Of a stretch of DNA of 64,000 nt, positions 22,159 to 31,782 are shown in pieces (position 1 is the first letter of the stretch; every line of letters starts with the position of its first letter). Made by a program: the position numbers and the translations under genes. The notes below the pieces were generated by a model, which saw only the letters and a list, made by a program, of their open reading frames with translations, had not been told where the DNA came from and made no database searches. Origin of the DNA: Bryobacterales bacterium (GTDB lineage: Bacteria; Acidobacteriota; Terriglobia; Bryobacterales; UBA6623). The DNA is taken from assembly GCA_022824585.1 (NCBI GenBank), contig JAJDZN010000069.1, positions 34,679 through 98,678 of the forward strand. The letters run 5' to 3'.

Positions 22159-23565
22159 ATGGAATCCGCTCGCACCCGAAGGGATTTGCTGGGCGGCTTT
22201 GTCACGGGCCTGCAGGGCGTTGCGCTGGCAAGCATGCTGCCTCAGCGACACTCCCTAGCGGCACAGCCACCACACTTCGCGCCAAAGGCCAAGCGGGTGC
22301 TGCAGATCTTCTGTCCCGGCGCGGCATCGCACATCGACTTGTGGGACTACAAGCCGGAACTCCAGCGGCGTTCCGGCCAACAGGCCCCGGCCGAGTTGGA
22401 CGCGGTGACCTTCCAAGGCAGCAACGGAGCGCTGATGGGCTCGCCGTGGGCGTTCAAGCCGCGCGGCCGGAGCGGCAAGATGATCTCCGAGCTACTGCCG
22501 GAGCTTGGCGGCCTGGCGGACGAAATCGCGTTTGTCCACTCGATGCAGTCCAAGACCAACACGCACGGACCGGCATGCGTTCTGCTCAACACGGGCTTTG
22601 TCCTTGAGGGCTTTCCGTCGGCCGGATCGTGGCTGAGTTATGCCCTCGGCTCCGAGAACAACAACCTTCCCACGTATGTCGCAATCCCGGATATCCGCGG
22701 CATCCCACCCGCAGGCCCGGCCAATTGGGGCGCCGGCTTCCTGCCCGCAGAACACCAAGCGATAGTGTTCAACGCGCAGGAGCCGATTCGAAACCTCGAA
22801 CGACCTCCGAACATCTCGCGGGAGCGCGACGCCGCGACGCGAGACTTCCTTGGGGATCTGAACCGGAATCACGCGGCGGCTCATCCGGGGGACGAGGAAC
22901 TCAGGGCGCGCATCGCAGCGTACGAACTGGCCGCGCGCATGCAACTCTCCGCTCCCGAAGTCACTGACCTGTCCAAGGAAACCCAAGCAACACGCGACCT
23001 CTACGGCGCAAATGACCCCAACCCTCTCAAGGCCGCCTACGCGCGGAATTGCCTGCTGGCACGCAGACTGCTGGAGCGCGGCGTGCGCTTCGTGAACCTC
23101 TTCTGTGCTTCGCGGGCGTCGGGCGTGGACGGTCTGCTGAACTGGGACGCACACAAGACGCTCAAAGCCGACTACGAGCGCCACTGTCCGATCTTGGACC
23201 AGCCAACGGCGGGACTGCTCAAAGACATGCGCGCCAAGGGCTTGCTGGAGGACACCCTGGTCGTCTGGGCGACGGAATTCGGACGCATGCCCACCCATCA
23301 GGAGGGCACTGTCGGCCGTGACCACAACCCCAATGCATTCACGACCTGGTTTGCTGGCGCCGGAATACGCGGCGGAACGAGCTACGGCGCAACAGATGAG
23401 CTAGGAGGCCGGTCTGTGGAAGACATCGCAACGGTTCATGATTTCCACGCGACGATGCTGCACTTGCTCGGCCTAGACCATGAACGCGTAACTTGGTATC
23501 ACAACGGAATCAATCGCCGCCTGACCGACGTGCACGGCCACGTGATCGGAGAGATCCTCGCCTAG
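22159..23565 (+). CDS. DUF1501 family protein (Tat-type leader)
   Basis: [113 protein letters not shown] extends back to 22051; start at 22159 chosen for the GGGGAGG upstream and the twin-Arg leader. Confidence 0.92.
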   Translation: MESARTRRDLLGGFVTGLQGVALASMLPQRHSLAAQPPHFAPKAKRVLQIFCPGAASHIDLWDYKPELQRRSGQQAPAELDAVTFQGSNGALMGSPWAFKPRGRSGKMISELLPELGGLADEIAFVHSMQSKTNTHGPACVLLNTGFVLEGFPSAGSWLSYALGSENNNLPTYVAIPDIRGIPPAGPANWGAGFLPAEHQAIVFNAQEPIRNLERPPNISRERDAATRDFLGDLNRNHAAAHPGDEELRARIAAYELAARMQLSAPEVTDLSKETQATRDLYGANDPNPLKAAYARNCLLARRLLERGVRFVNLFCASRASGVDGLLNWDAHKTLKADYERHCPILDQPTAGLLKDMRAKGLLEDTLVVWATEFGRMPTHQEGTVGRDHNPNAFTTWFAGAGIRGGTSYGATDELGGRSVEDIATVHDFHATMLHLLGLDHERVTWYHNGINRRLTDVHGHVIGEILA

Positions 23566-23600
23566 CCGGCATCCAGTGGCTGCGGGGGTATAACGGTAGG

Positions 23601-24782
23601 ATGCTCGAAGGAATCCGCGTCCTCGACCTGTCGCAGTATATTGCTGGGCCTCAAGCCACCCAGATGCTGGGCGACCTGGGCGCGGACGTGGTCAAGGTCG
23701 AGCCCCCGGGCGGGGACCCGGCGCGAAATTGGGGGCCGCCATTCTGGGATGGCGACGCGCCCATCTTCCTAGCGTTCAACCGCAACAAGCGGAGCATCGT
23801 CGTAGACATGAAGGCTCCTGAGGGCCGTGAGGTCATCGACCAACTGCTGGCCACTGCGGACGTGGTCGTGCAGGCGTTCCGCAAAGGCGTGATCGAGCGG
23901 ATGGGGTTTGATTACGCAGCCGTCAAAGCAAAGCACCCCAGAATCGTCTACGCCTCGCTGACCGGCTACGGATCGGAGGGCCCTTATGCGAGCACGCCGG
24001 GGTATGACCCGCTGCTGCAGGCATACAGCGGGATCATGTCGATCACGGGCCAGCCGGACGGGCCTCCGGTGCGGGTCGGCGGGTCAGTCGTTGACATCGG
24101 ATCGGGATACTTGATCGCGCTGGGTGTGCTGGCCGCCCTGCGCAAGCGGGACGCCGAAGGTGTCGGCTCGCTGGTCGAGTGCTCGCTGCTCGACACGTCG
24201 CTCGGCTGGATCGGGTACCACATGATGACCTATCTTGCAGGCGGAAACGTGCCGCAAAGGATGGGAACGGGGCTCAAGATGATCGCCCCGTACGAGTCGT
24301 TTCCAACCAAGGACGGGGACTTGATGATTTGTGGCGGCAACGACGGGATCTTCCGGCGGCTGTGCGAAGCGCTAGAGATCGCGGACGCGGCCGAAGACCC
24401 CAGGTTCTTGGACAACCCGTTGCGTGTCAAGAATTACGCGGCCCTCCGGGAACTGCTCACGTCCCGCACTCGCAAGCTCACCACCGAGGAACTCGACAAG
24501 CTCCTGAAGGCACACCGCGTACCGTGTTCCCCGATCCAGAGCATCGACCAAGTCGTCGATGACCCGCAGGTCAGGGCTAACCGGATCTTCGATCCAGTCC
24601 CTCACCCGCGGGTGCCGGACTACCGCGACTTGAAGACGCCCGTACGCTTCGATGGAGAGCGTCCCGGCCTACGTCATCTTCCGCCGACGGTCGGTCAGCA
24701 CACCGGAGAGATTCTGGCTGAACTCGGCTACGGCGGCGATGCGATCCAAAGCTATTCAGAGTCGGTCGCCGTCTCTGCCTGA
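23601..24782 (+). CDS. CaiB/BaiF family CoA-transferase
   Basis: MLEGIRVLDLSQYIAGPQATQMLGDLGADVVKVEPPGGDPARNWGPPFW; KRSIVVDMKAPEGRE; ASLTGYGSEGPYASTPGYDPLLQAYSGIMSITGQPDG. Confidence 0.96.
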   Translation: MLEGIRVLDLSQYIAGPQATQMLGDLGADVVKVEPPGGDPARNWGPPFWDGDAPIFLAFNRNKRSIVVDMKAPEGREVIDQLLATADVVVQAFRKGVIERMGFDYAAVKAKHPRIVYASLTGYGSEGPYASTPGYDPLLQAYSGIMSITGQPDGPPVRVGGSVVDIGSGYLIALGVLAALRKRDAEGVGSLVECSLLDTSLGWIGYHMMTYLAGGNVPQRMGTGLKMIAPYESFPTKDGDLMICGGNDGIFRRLCEALEIADAAEDPRFLDNPLRVKNYAALRELLTSRTRKLTTEELDKLLKAHRVPCSPIQSIDQVVDDPQVRANRIFDPVPHPRVPDYRDLKTPVRFDGERPGLRHLPPTVGQHTGEILAELGYGGDAIQSYSESVAVSA

Positions 24783-24974
24783 TCCCCGGTTCGAAACCAT
24801 TCGGAGAGTCGCCGGAGTGCAACGTCGCCCGGACAGGCTCAATGTCTCGGGGACCAAGATGCTGGGGGCGCCGCTGTCATTCAGCAAGCCTTGGAAGGCC
24901 ACGATCAAGAATCCGTGCCGTTCGAGCTGATTAGGCGCCTCGCATCCCGAGAACACCCCTGCTGACGTCAGCGA

Positions 24975-25236
24975 TTACCGTGCATCTGGTGCTTCATTGA
25001 GTCGAGCCTCGAGTACCTTCAGGAAAGCTGTTCGGACCTTGGATTCCTGCGACGGATTGAGATCGGTGCCGAGCGCGCGGCGTGACATCGCTAGGAACTT
25101 TGCGTCGATTTCTCGCGGCCGCTACGGCAAGATGATCAAGCTCGATGTGTCTGCGCGTCAGGTTCGCACCGCAGAGCTCGATGGAACCCTGCGCGAAGAG
25201 GTAGCCGGCATCGACGAACATTGCGACCCGATCCAT
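24975..25236 (-). pseudogene. Decayed NYN-domain-like gene (N-terminal strand plus out-of-frame C-terminal helix)
   Basis: MDRVAMFVDAGYLFAQGSIELCG resembles an NYN-domain N-terminus; coding sense then continues in another frame as REIDAKFLAMSRRALGTDLNPSQESKVRTAFLKVLEARLNEAPDAR*. Confidence 0.5.
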
Positions 25237-25258
25237 CTAAGTGGTCCTGCCGCAGAAG

Positions 25259-25280
25259 AAAGGCTCCCGCGGGAGCCTTT
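25259..25280. terminator. Perfect inverted repeat AAAGGCTCCC-GC-GGGAGCCTTT, probable bidirectional terminator
   Basis: 10-bp perfect arms with T tracts on both sides; lies just downstream of the minus-strand ABC exporter genes. Confidence 0.75.
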
Positions 25281-25284
25281 TAGT

Positions 25285-25322
25285 AAGTCGCCCATTGATC
25301 TTCAAATTAGGACGGGCGACTT
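25285..25322. repeat. Second inverted repeat AAGTCGCCC-(20 nt)-GGGCGACTT
   Basis: 9-bp perfect arms directly next to the terminator hairpin. Confidence 0.6.
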
Positions 25323-25465
25323 CTAAGACTTTACCAACATGTGCTGGTCTTGTCGAGCGCCAGGCGCTGCCCCAGAGTGGACCTTCAAGCCGTAGCGCGG
25401 CCGCAGGAGGGACTGCCGGATGGACACCGGGATCAGCCTCCGAAGTGAAGGCAGGCAGTTCGGAC

Positions 25466-26647
25466 TTACCTTCCGAATACAATCCGTTCGCGGCGGAACA
25501 AGTGACTTGTTAGCCACAAGCAAATTCCTGCAAATGCGGCCGTCGACAGCACGGTGACAGCGAAATCAATCGAGGCTACCCCCTCGCCTCCCATCGCGTC
25601 TTGAATCAACTGCTGCTGTCCCAACACCGGAACCATCAGCCTCCACATCGCATCTTCAATTTCCGAATCCATGGTTAGTATTAGCGGCAGCATCGGCAGC
25701 AACATTAGGAACGACACATAAGACTGAGCCTCCTTGTAGGATCTGGCCATCGTGGCTACCACCATTTGTAACGCCGTCACCGAAAACGCCAATGGCAGGA
25801 TCACGGCAACCGCAAGTGCCATCACGCCACCATCGAGTTCAAGGCGCAAGCCCAAGCGCTGCAACGGGCTGAACTCGAGCCCTATCCCGACCATTGCTGC
25901 GGTTAGCAGAGCGCTCGCCAGCGAGAACGCGGTAGCGGCCAGCCATTTGCCGCCGATGATCGACAGCCGCGGCGCTGGAATGACAAGCAGCGGCTCAAGG
26001 GAGCCCCGTTCCCTCTCCCCGGCTGTCGAATCGATCGCAACCTGCAAGCCTCCGACAAAAATGCCCATGACCAAGAGCAACGGCATGAAGCCGATCAACC
26101 TCGCGGTGCGCTGTTGTTGGGTCGCTAGTTCGAGGGTCTCAACACGTACAGGCCGGGCAACCTCCGGGCTGATCCCCCGAACTATCAGCCGCTGGTCAGC
26201 GATTGCCCGACCGTACCCGCGAATCAGATCACGGACGCGGCTTACGGAACGATCCAGACTGCGGTCCATGCCCTCCACGATGATCTCGACCTCGGCTGTC
26301 TTGGAACCGGCGAAACGCTCCGCAAAATCCTCAGGAATCACTAGCGCGAAATCGACGTCGCCGTTGCGTACCGCCTCTCGAGGTTGGTCCGGACCTTGCT
26401 CGATCTCAATGCCTGCTTGCTGATCGAGCCAGCCGATCAATTCACGGGCGTGTTCCATGCCGACGACCGGAATCTTGATCTGCCGCGCCCGCTCGACCGA
26501 CTCAGACGCTTGGCCCATTGCCACGTAAAACAAGAGCGGGAGAAGCGCAAGCGGTGCCAATACAGAAATCAGTGAGCGACGGTCCCGCAAGCCATCGACC
26601 AGCTCCTTGCGCAGGACCACCGCGAGAGCGGCCACCAAGTTCGTCAC
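25466..26647 (-). CDS. ABC-2 type transporter permease (NatB-like)
   Basis: LRKELVDGLRDRRSLISVLAPLALLPLLFYVAMG; ERERGSLEPLLVIPAPRLSIIGGKWLA; several TM segments. Confidence 0.9.
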   Translation of the reverse strand: MTNLVAALAVVLRKELVDGLRDRRSLISVLAPLALLPLLFYVAMGQASESVERARQIKIPVVGMEHARELIGWLDQQAGIEIEQGPDQPREAVRNGDVDFALVIPEDFAERFAGSKTAEVEIIVEGMDRSLDRSVSRVRDLIRGYGRAIADQRLIVRGISPEVARPVRVETLELATQQQRTARLIGFMPLLLVMGIFVGGLQVAIDSTAGERERGSLEPLLVIPAPRLSIIGGKWLAATAFSLASALLTAAMVGIGLEFSPLQRLGLRLELDGGVMALAVAVILPLAFSVTALQMVVATMARSYKEAQSYVSFLMLLPMLPLILTMDSEIEDAMWRLMVPVLGQQQLIQDAMGGEGVASIDFAVTVLSTAAFAGICLWLTSHLFRRERIVFGR

Positions 26648-27375
26648 CCCCGTGCCCCGCTGCGGCCCGTAAGCGCGACAAAGACATCCTCAAGGTCGTC
26701 CAGCCCCGTCGACCGCCTGAGCTCCGCAGGCGTGCCGCTGGCAATAACCCTGCCTGCGGACACAACAACGATGCGGTCGCTTACAGCAGCCACCTCTTGC
26801 ATGACGTGACTGGAGAACACGACGCACTTTCCGCGTTCCCGCAGCTGGACGATCAGTTCCCGCACGGCTCGGGTGCTCATCACGTCCAGCCCGGTGTTCG
26901 GCTCGTCCAGCAGGAGGTTTGCCGGGTCATGCAGCAGTGCGCGCGCCAATGCGACCTTCGTGTTCTCGCCGTGCGAGAGGCCTGCAGCCCGCCTGTCGGC
27001 GAAGTCTCCCATTCCGAGCAATTCGACCAAGTCCTCGCAGCGGGTCTCGGTCTCAGATCGTCCGAGCCCCTGCAGGTGGGCGAAGTAGCGCATGTGCTCG
27101 CGGGCTGTGAGGCGCGGATAAAGGCCCCTGGCCTCAGACAGCACACCTAGCCCCCTCCGAGCACTCTGGGGCTGTGCGATCCCATCCACGCCATCAACCC
27201 GCACTTCTCCGGCATCGGGCTGGATCAGTCCGTAGATCGACCGCAGCGTGGTTGTCTTGCCTGCCCCGTTCTCTCCGAGCAGGGCGGTGACCTCCCCGTT
27301 TCGCGCTTCGAACGAGACATCGTCCACGGCGACTACATCTCCGAAGCACTTGCGGAGACCGCGCACCTCGATCAT
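26644..27375 (-). CDS. ABC transporter ATP-binding protein (NatA-like)
   Basis: MIEVRGLRKCFGDVVAVDDVSFEARNGEVTALLGENGAGKTTTLRSIYGLI; LSHGENTKVALARALLHDPANLLLDEPNTGLD. ATGA-type overlaps on both sides. Confidence 0.95.
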   Translation of the reverse strand: MIEVRGLRKCFGDVVAVDDVSFEARNGEVTALLGENGAGKTTTLRSIYGLIQPDAGEVRVDGVDGIAQPQSARRGLGVLSEARGLYPRLTAREHMRYFAHLQGLGRSETETRCEDLVELLGMGDFADRRAAGLSHGENTKVALARALLHDPANLLLDEPNTGLDVMSTRAVRELIVQLRERGKCVVFSSHVMQEVAAVSDRIVVVSAGRVIASGTPAELRRSTGLDDLEDVFVALTGRSGARG

Positions 27376-28907
27376 CGCTCGCGCTCCATCGAGGGGCCGC
27401 CGGGTGTGACGAAGAAACCCGGTCGCTTGAGTTCGTCCACGCACGAAGTGTCCAAGTCGTCGGCAGATCCGGCTTGCACGAACTCCGCCACCAGTTCGGA
27501 CACGCAACCGCGGGCCGTCGCACCGTGGCCGGTCCCAGGCGCCACGACATGCAGCACTCTAGAAAAGCCCGCAGCGAGATCCTCTCCCCTGTGCGGGGGC
27601 GTGACGGGATCCAGCGCTCCCGACAAGACCAACGCCGGAACATCCGACACGACCGGATCGTGATAGTCTGCTGCGATCTGGCCGCGCGGCCAGGCGCCGC
27701 AGATCTTGTCCCATGCCTCCAACGTCCCGTCGTTGCCGAACACGCCGGACGGCGCGGCGTTGCGGGCCGAGTCGTCAACCCATGGCAGGTCCTCGGCGCA
27801 GATCACCGAGAAGAACATCCCCCAATTGACTCTTACTTCGCTCGGCGCACTCTCGGCTTCGACCGCCAGCGCGAGCAGGCCGGCGAAATCCCCGCCATGC
27901 ATTTGCTCGACTAGCATCGGAACGAGGGCCGCCGCATCCGGGCTGTACAACGCGAGTCGCAAGATGTCAGTGACGGCTTCTGCACGCAATGTGACCGCGA
28001 CCTCCGCACCCGTCCGCGGGTGCCGCAGAAACGACTCCTTGCCCTCGCGGCCCAGCCTAGCCAAGACTTCCTCAAGCTTGCGGCGAAGGTCGGGAAAGCG
28101 CTCCCGGCAAGCCGCCCGGCCCTCGCAATCCTCGAGCAGCAGGTCGAGCGCTCGCTGCGAGTCCTGCGGAAACCCCTCAGGCAGTGTCATGGTCATCGGC
28201 ACCGCACCGTCGAAGACGATGCTGCGGACCCGCTCGCCGTGGCGCCGGAGATAGACCAGGGCGGCGCGGGTGCCGTAGGAGGCGCCCCAAAGGTTGATGC
28301 GTTCATAGCCGAGGCTGGCCCTGACCTCGTCGAGATCGTCCATGGCCACGGGCGTGGTGTAGAAGCGAAGGTCGGCCTCGTACTCCTCAAGGCAGTTCAA
28401 GAATGTTTCGACGGCGTAGTCGTCGCTAAGGAACTCGCCCAAGTCATCGGTGTCTCGGTCGCACGGCAGTCCGTTGGAGCGCCCCGTCCCGCGCTGGTCG
28501 ACGAAGACGATGTCGCGCTCCCGGCGGACATCGCCAAACAGACCGACAAGCAGGGAGCTGAGCTGAGCGGCACCCTGTCCGGGGCCTCCAGCCAGAACGA
28601 AGAGGGGATCAGGCTGCGGATTCCGGCCGGTAGCTGGGTACACGACCACTCGAAGATCGATCTGGCGCCCAGACGCCGCGCTGCGGTCTTCATGCACAGG
28701 TATCCAGCCGCACAGCGCGTTGCGCGGCCCATCGCCGGGCTCGCATTCGGCGAGCGGGCTTGGATCGGCGGTTTGGCCTGCCTCCGATCCGCAGGCACAC
28801 AGCAAGGCGATTGCCGCTCCAACCAGCGCGCCTCTCCTGAGCGCAAGCCCAAGGAGCGATCCGTTCCGGACAGAAAGCAGCCGGGCCAGCGCCTGAATCG
28901 GATTCAT
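27372..28907 (-). CDS. Secreted alpha/beta hydrolase (proline iminopeptidase/TAP-like), possible lipoprotein
   Basis: ALLCACGSEAG lipobox-like; FVLAGGPGQGA; VFVDQRGTGRSN; LWGASYGTRAALVYLRRHG; C-terminal VLSGALDPVTPP and GTGHGA. Confidence 0.9.
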   Translation of the reverse strand: MNPIQALARLLSVRNGSLLGLALRRGALVGAAIALLCACGSEAGQTADPSPLAECEPGDGPRNALCGWIPVHEDRSAASGRQIDLRVVVYPATGRNPQPDPLFVLAGGPGQGAAQLSSLLVGLFGDVRRERDIVFVDQRGTGRSNGLPCDRDTDDLGEFLSDDYAVETFLNCLEEYEADLRFYTTPVAMDDLDEVRASLGYERINLWGASYGTRAALVYLRRHGERVRSIVFDGAVPMTMTLPEGFPQDSQRALDLLLEDCEGRAACRERFPDLRRKLEEVLARLGREGKESFLRHPRTGAEVAVTLRAEAVTDILRLALYSPDAAALVPMLVEQMHGGDFAGLLALAVEAESAPSEVRVNWGMFFSVICAEDLPWVDDSARNAAPSGVFGNDGTLEAWDKICGAWPRGQIAADYHDPVVSDVPALVLSGALDPVTPPHRGEDLAAGFSRVLHVVAPGTGHGATARGCVSELVAEFVQAGSADDLDTSCVDELKRPGFFVTPGGPSMERER

Positions 28908-28957
28908 CGCTAGTACTTAGTGTTCGCGGAGGATCCGCTCGCAAGAGCGCGAGCCCA

Positions 28958-30097
28958 TCACTGCGCTACGAGGACGGGCTCGATATGCACTAGGTTGGTC
29001 GGCAGATACTCCCGGGCCTCGATGTAGTCGTCGAACCAGTGGGCTTCCGGGTTTCGCCGGAACATCATGAGCTTGCCAGTGAGGCGCGGATTCGCCGCAC
29101 GGTGGTACTTGAACAGGACGTGTTCGTCGGTAAGCCCGAGGATCTCGATCTTGCCGGTCGAGTGGGACATCGCAAGCCGCGCCCGCTTGGCTAGCCCGGA
29201 CATCCGCTCAAGCGACTTGGCGAATATGCGGTAAGCATTCTCGACAGATACCGAGTAGCTCTCGTTACCCTCGGTCGGGCGGCACTGGAACACGTAGTAG
29301 GGCGGCACTCCCAGATAGGAGAGTTCGTTCATCAGCTCGCTCAGCACGCCCGGGTCGTCGTTGATGCCGTGGATCATCGGTGTCTGATTGATCGTCACCG
29401 CCGAGTGGGCCTGCAGGCAGTGCAATCCCTCCCGGGCCACGGCCGTCAGCTCGACCGGATGGTTGAAGTGGCACATGACGTAGATTCGGCCTTGCTCCGG
29501 CGTCGAGTAGCGCTCGAACATCGCGTGCAGCTTCGGGTCATCCAAGATGCGGTACGGATTGAAGGCCGGCATCTTGCTGCCGAGCCGGATGATCTTCACG
29601 TGGGGAATCTCGCGCAATTGAGCGATGATCGGCTCCAGCTTCGAGGTGGACATGATCAGCGGGTCTCCGCCGGTGAGAAGCACATTGCTGATCTCGGGAT
29701 GCTCCCGGATATACGCGATACCAGCGGAGACGTCGCGGACGACCTCGTCGTTGTCGTCCATGAACAGCCGCTTGCGGAAGCAGAACCTGCAGTAGGCGCC
29801 GCATACGTCGTTGCACAGCAGCAACGCGGTGTCCGAATACTTGTGCTCTAGGCCCGGGACCTTTGTGTAGAGTTCCTCGTACGAGGCGTCCAACCTCCCC
29901 CACTCGTTCAATTCGCGGGCGTCGGGTATGACCAGCCGTCGAATCGGGTCGTTCGGATCGTCCCAGTCGATCAGCGATTGGTAGTACTCGTTGGTACGGA
30001 ATACGTATCGCTCGCTGACCTTGGCTGCCGCCTCGCGCTCCTCGGGGCTGAGGGCTGAAATCTTGTTAACGGACGTAATGTACTTCGGCTTTGGCAT
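28958..30097 (-). CDS. Radical SAM KamA-family lysine 2,3-aminomutase-like enzyme
   Basis: NDVCGAYCRFCFRKRLF (CxxxCxxC), VLLTGGDPLIMSTSKLEPIIAQLREIPHVKIIRLGSKMP. Confidence 0.93.
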   Translation of the reverse strand: MPKPKYITSVNKISALSPEEREAAAKVSERYVFRTNEYYQSLIDWDDPNDPIRRLVIPDARELNEWGRLDASYEELYTKVPGLEHKYSDTALLLCNDVCGAYCRFCFRKRLFMDDNDEVVRDVSAGIAYIREHPEISNVLLTGGDPLIMSTSKLEPIIAQLREIPHVKIIRLGSKMPAFNPYRILDDPKLHAMFERYSTPEQGRIYVMCHFNHPVELTAVAREGLHCLQAHSAVTINQTPMIHGINDDPGVLSELMNELSYLGVPPYYVFQCRPTEGNESYSVSVENAYRIFAKSLERMSGLAKRARLAMSHSTGKIEILGLTDEHVLFKYHRAANPRLTGKLMMFRRNPEAHWFDDYIEAREYLPTNLVHIEPVLVAQ

Positions 30098-30490
30098 GGG
30101 CGATTCCTCTGCAGCTAGCCTAGGCAGCCTTCGTTGAGAACAGCTCAGAACAGCAATACAGCTGGCTCGTTCGCCGTTTCAATGGCTACCTGGCGCGTCA
30201 AACGGGTATCTATTGAAACAAAAAGAGTCCATCAGCGCAAGGATGGCTGCTGCGGCAGACCGGGCCGTTGCGAAAGATTCACGGAATCTTCAGACGTTCT
30301 GCTGCGCCGCGGTTGCGCAAACTGCTGGCCTTGCGAGCACATTCGGAGCGCATGGTCGCTCGTTACGGCACGAGTCCCGATATCTGGTCGATCTGTCCGA
30401 ATGCCTGCCGGCAAGCGCGTCGAAGCGGCGAAAAACGTCCCTTGCGGACTCGTAGGAGTGCTAGACTCTCCAAGACTAGGAGGGAATCTT

Positions 30491-31516
30491 ATGAAGCGAA
30501 TCGTTGCGCTGCTACTCACGTTTGCCGCCCTGACCTTTGCGGCCGACAAGAAGATCGTTGTTCGCGGATCGGGCTATGGCTTTGCCGACAACGACGCCGC
30601 GATCAAGCTCTACCAGGAAGCGGCCGGTGACAATGCCACCGTCGTCTCCGCTCGCTCTGCCGAGGAGTTCGCCAAGGAGATCGTCGATGCTCACGGCATC
30701 ATCGGCGGGATCAGCAAAGAGCAATTCCCAACGGCGAAGAATCTCGAATGGGTGCAGTCCGTTAGCGCGGGCGTGGAAGCCTACTCGTTCTGGCCTGAGT
30801 TCATGGCCAGCGACGTGATGCTGACCAACTGCAAGGTGGTCCAGGGCCCGACTATCGGCGACCATGCCTTCGCGCTGCTGCTTTCGCTGACGCGCGGCCT
30901 GTACGACTACGGTCCTAACCGGCGGCAGTGGAAATCCCGCTCAGATGCTCCCGCCGGCATGACCGAACTGCCCGGCATGACAGCAGTCATCGTCGGAATG
31001 GGGGGGATCGGCACCCAGATCGCCCAGCGCGCTCACGCCTTCGGCATGGATGTTATCGGCGTTGACCCCAAGAACATACCCGTGAGCGTGTACGCCCCGA
31101 CCATCGTGCCGCCGGACCGGCTCGATGAAGTCCTGCCTAAGGGGGACGTTGTGTTCATCGCAGCCCCGCTGACGCCGGAGAGCGAGCACATGATCGCAGC
31201 CAAGCAGTTCGACGCGATGAAGAGGGGAGCGTATTTCATCGCCGTGTCGCGCGGCCGCCTGTACGACAAAGGCGATCTGATCAAGGCCATCGACAGCCAG
31301 AAGCTGGCCGGCGCCGGCCTGGACGTGACTGACCCGGAACCGCTACCGGCCGACGATCCGCTGTGGGATTTCAACAATATCGTGATCACGCCGCACGTGG
31401 CATCCCACGCCAAGGGCTCGGACGACCGCCGACTTGACCTGATCGTGGGCAACGTGGGCCGTTTCTCCAAGGGCGAGAAGCTGACGCACCTGGTGGACAA
31501 GTCGGTCGGCTACTAG
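30491..31516 (+). CDS. D-2-hydroxyacid dehydrogenase family protein with apparent Sec signal peptide
   Basis: MKRIVALLLTFAALTFAADKKIVV...; AVIVGMGGIGTQIAQRAHAFGMDVIGVD; GAYFIAVSRGRLYDKGDLIKAI; GLDVTDPEPLPADDPLWDFNNIVITPHVAS. Confidence 0.9.
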   Translation: MKRIVALLLTFAALTFAADKKIVVRGSGYGFADNDAAIKLYQEAAGDNATVVSARSAEEFAKEIVDAHGIIGGISKEQFPTAKNLEWVQSVSAGVEAYSFWPEFMASDVMLTNCKVVQGPTIGDHAFALLLSLTRGLYDYGPNRRQWKSRSDAPAGMTELPGMTAVIVGMGGIGTQIAQRAHAFGMDVIGVDPKNIPVSVYAPTIVPPDRLDEVLPKGDVVFIAAPLTPESEHMIAAKQFDAMKRGAYFIAVSRGRLYDKGDLIKAIDSQKLAGAGLDVTDPEPLPADDPLWDFNNIVITPHVASHAKGSDDRRLDLIVGNVGRFSKGEKLTHLVDKSVGY

Positions 31517-31782
31517 CCGGCCGCGGCCCGAGCGGTTCACTCAAGGCTTACGCCAGAGTTGTGCCGCGATGGAGGTTGAGCGACGGCACCGTGCGCGACA
31601 AGGTGTCAGGACCGAGATGTGCGCCCGCTGGGCGCTGTATTCGCGACCGCTCGAATTCAGCGGACCTGCGACCTTGCGGGCCAAGGCGATTCGCTACGGC
31701 TACGAAGAAAGTGACGAGACGTGGCAACAGCTTGCATGAGCAAGTGCCGCGCGGGAAGGGTCCGCCCTGCCCAGCTCTCGGC

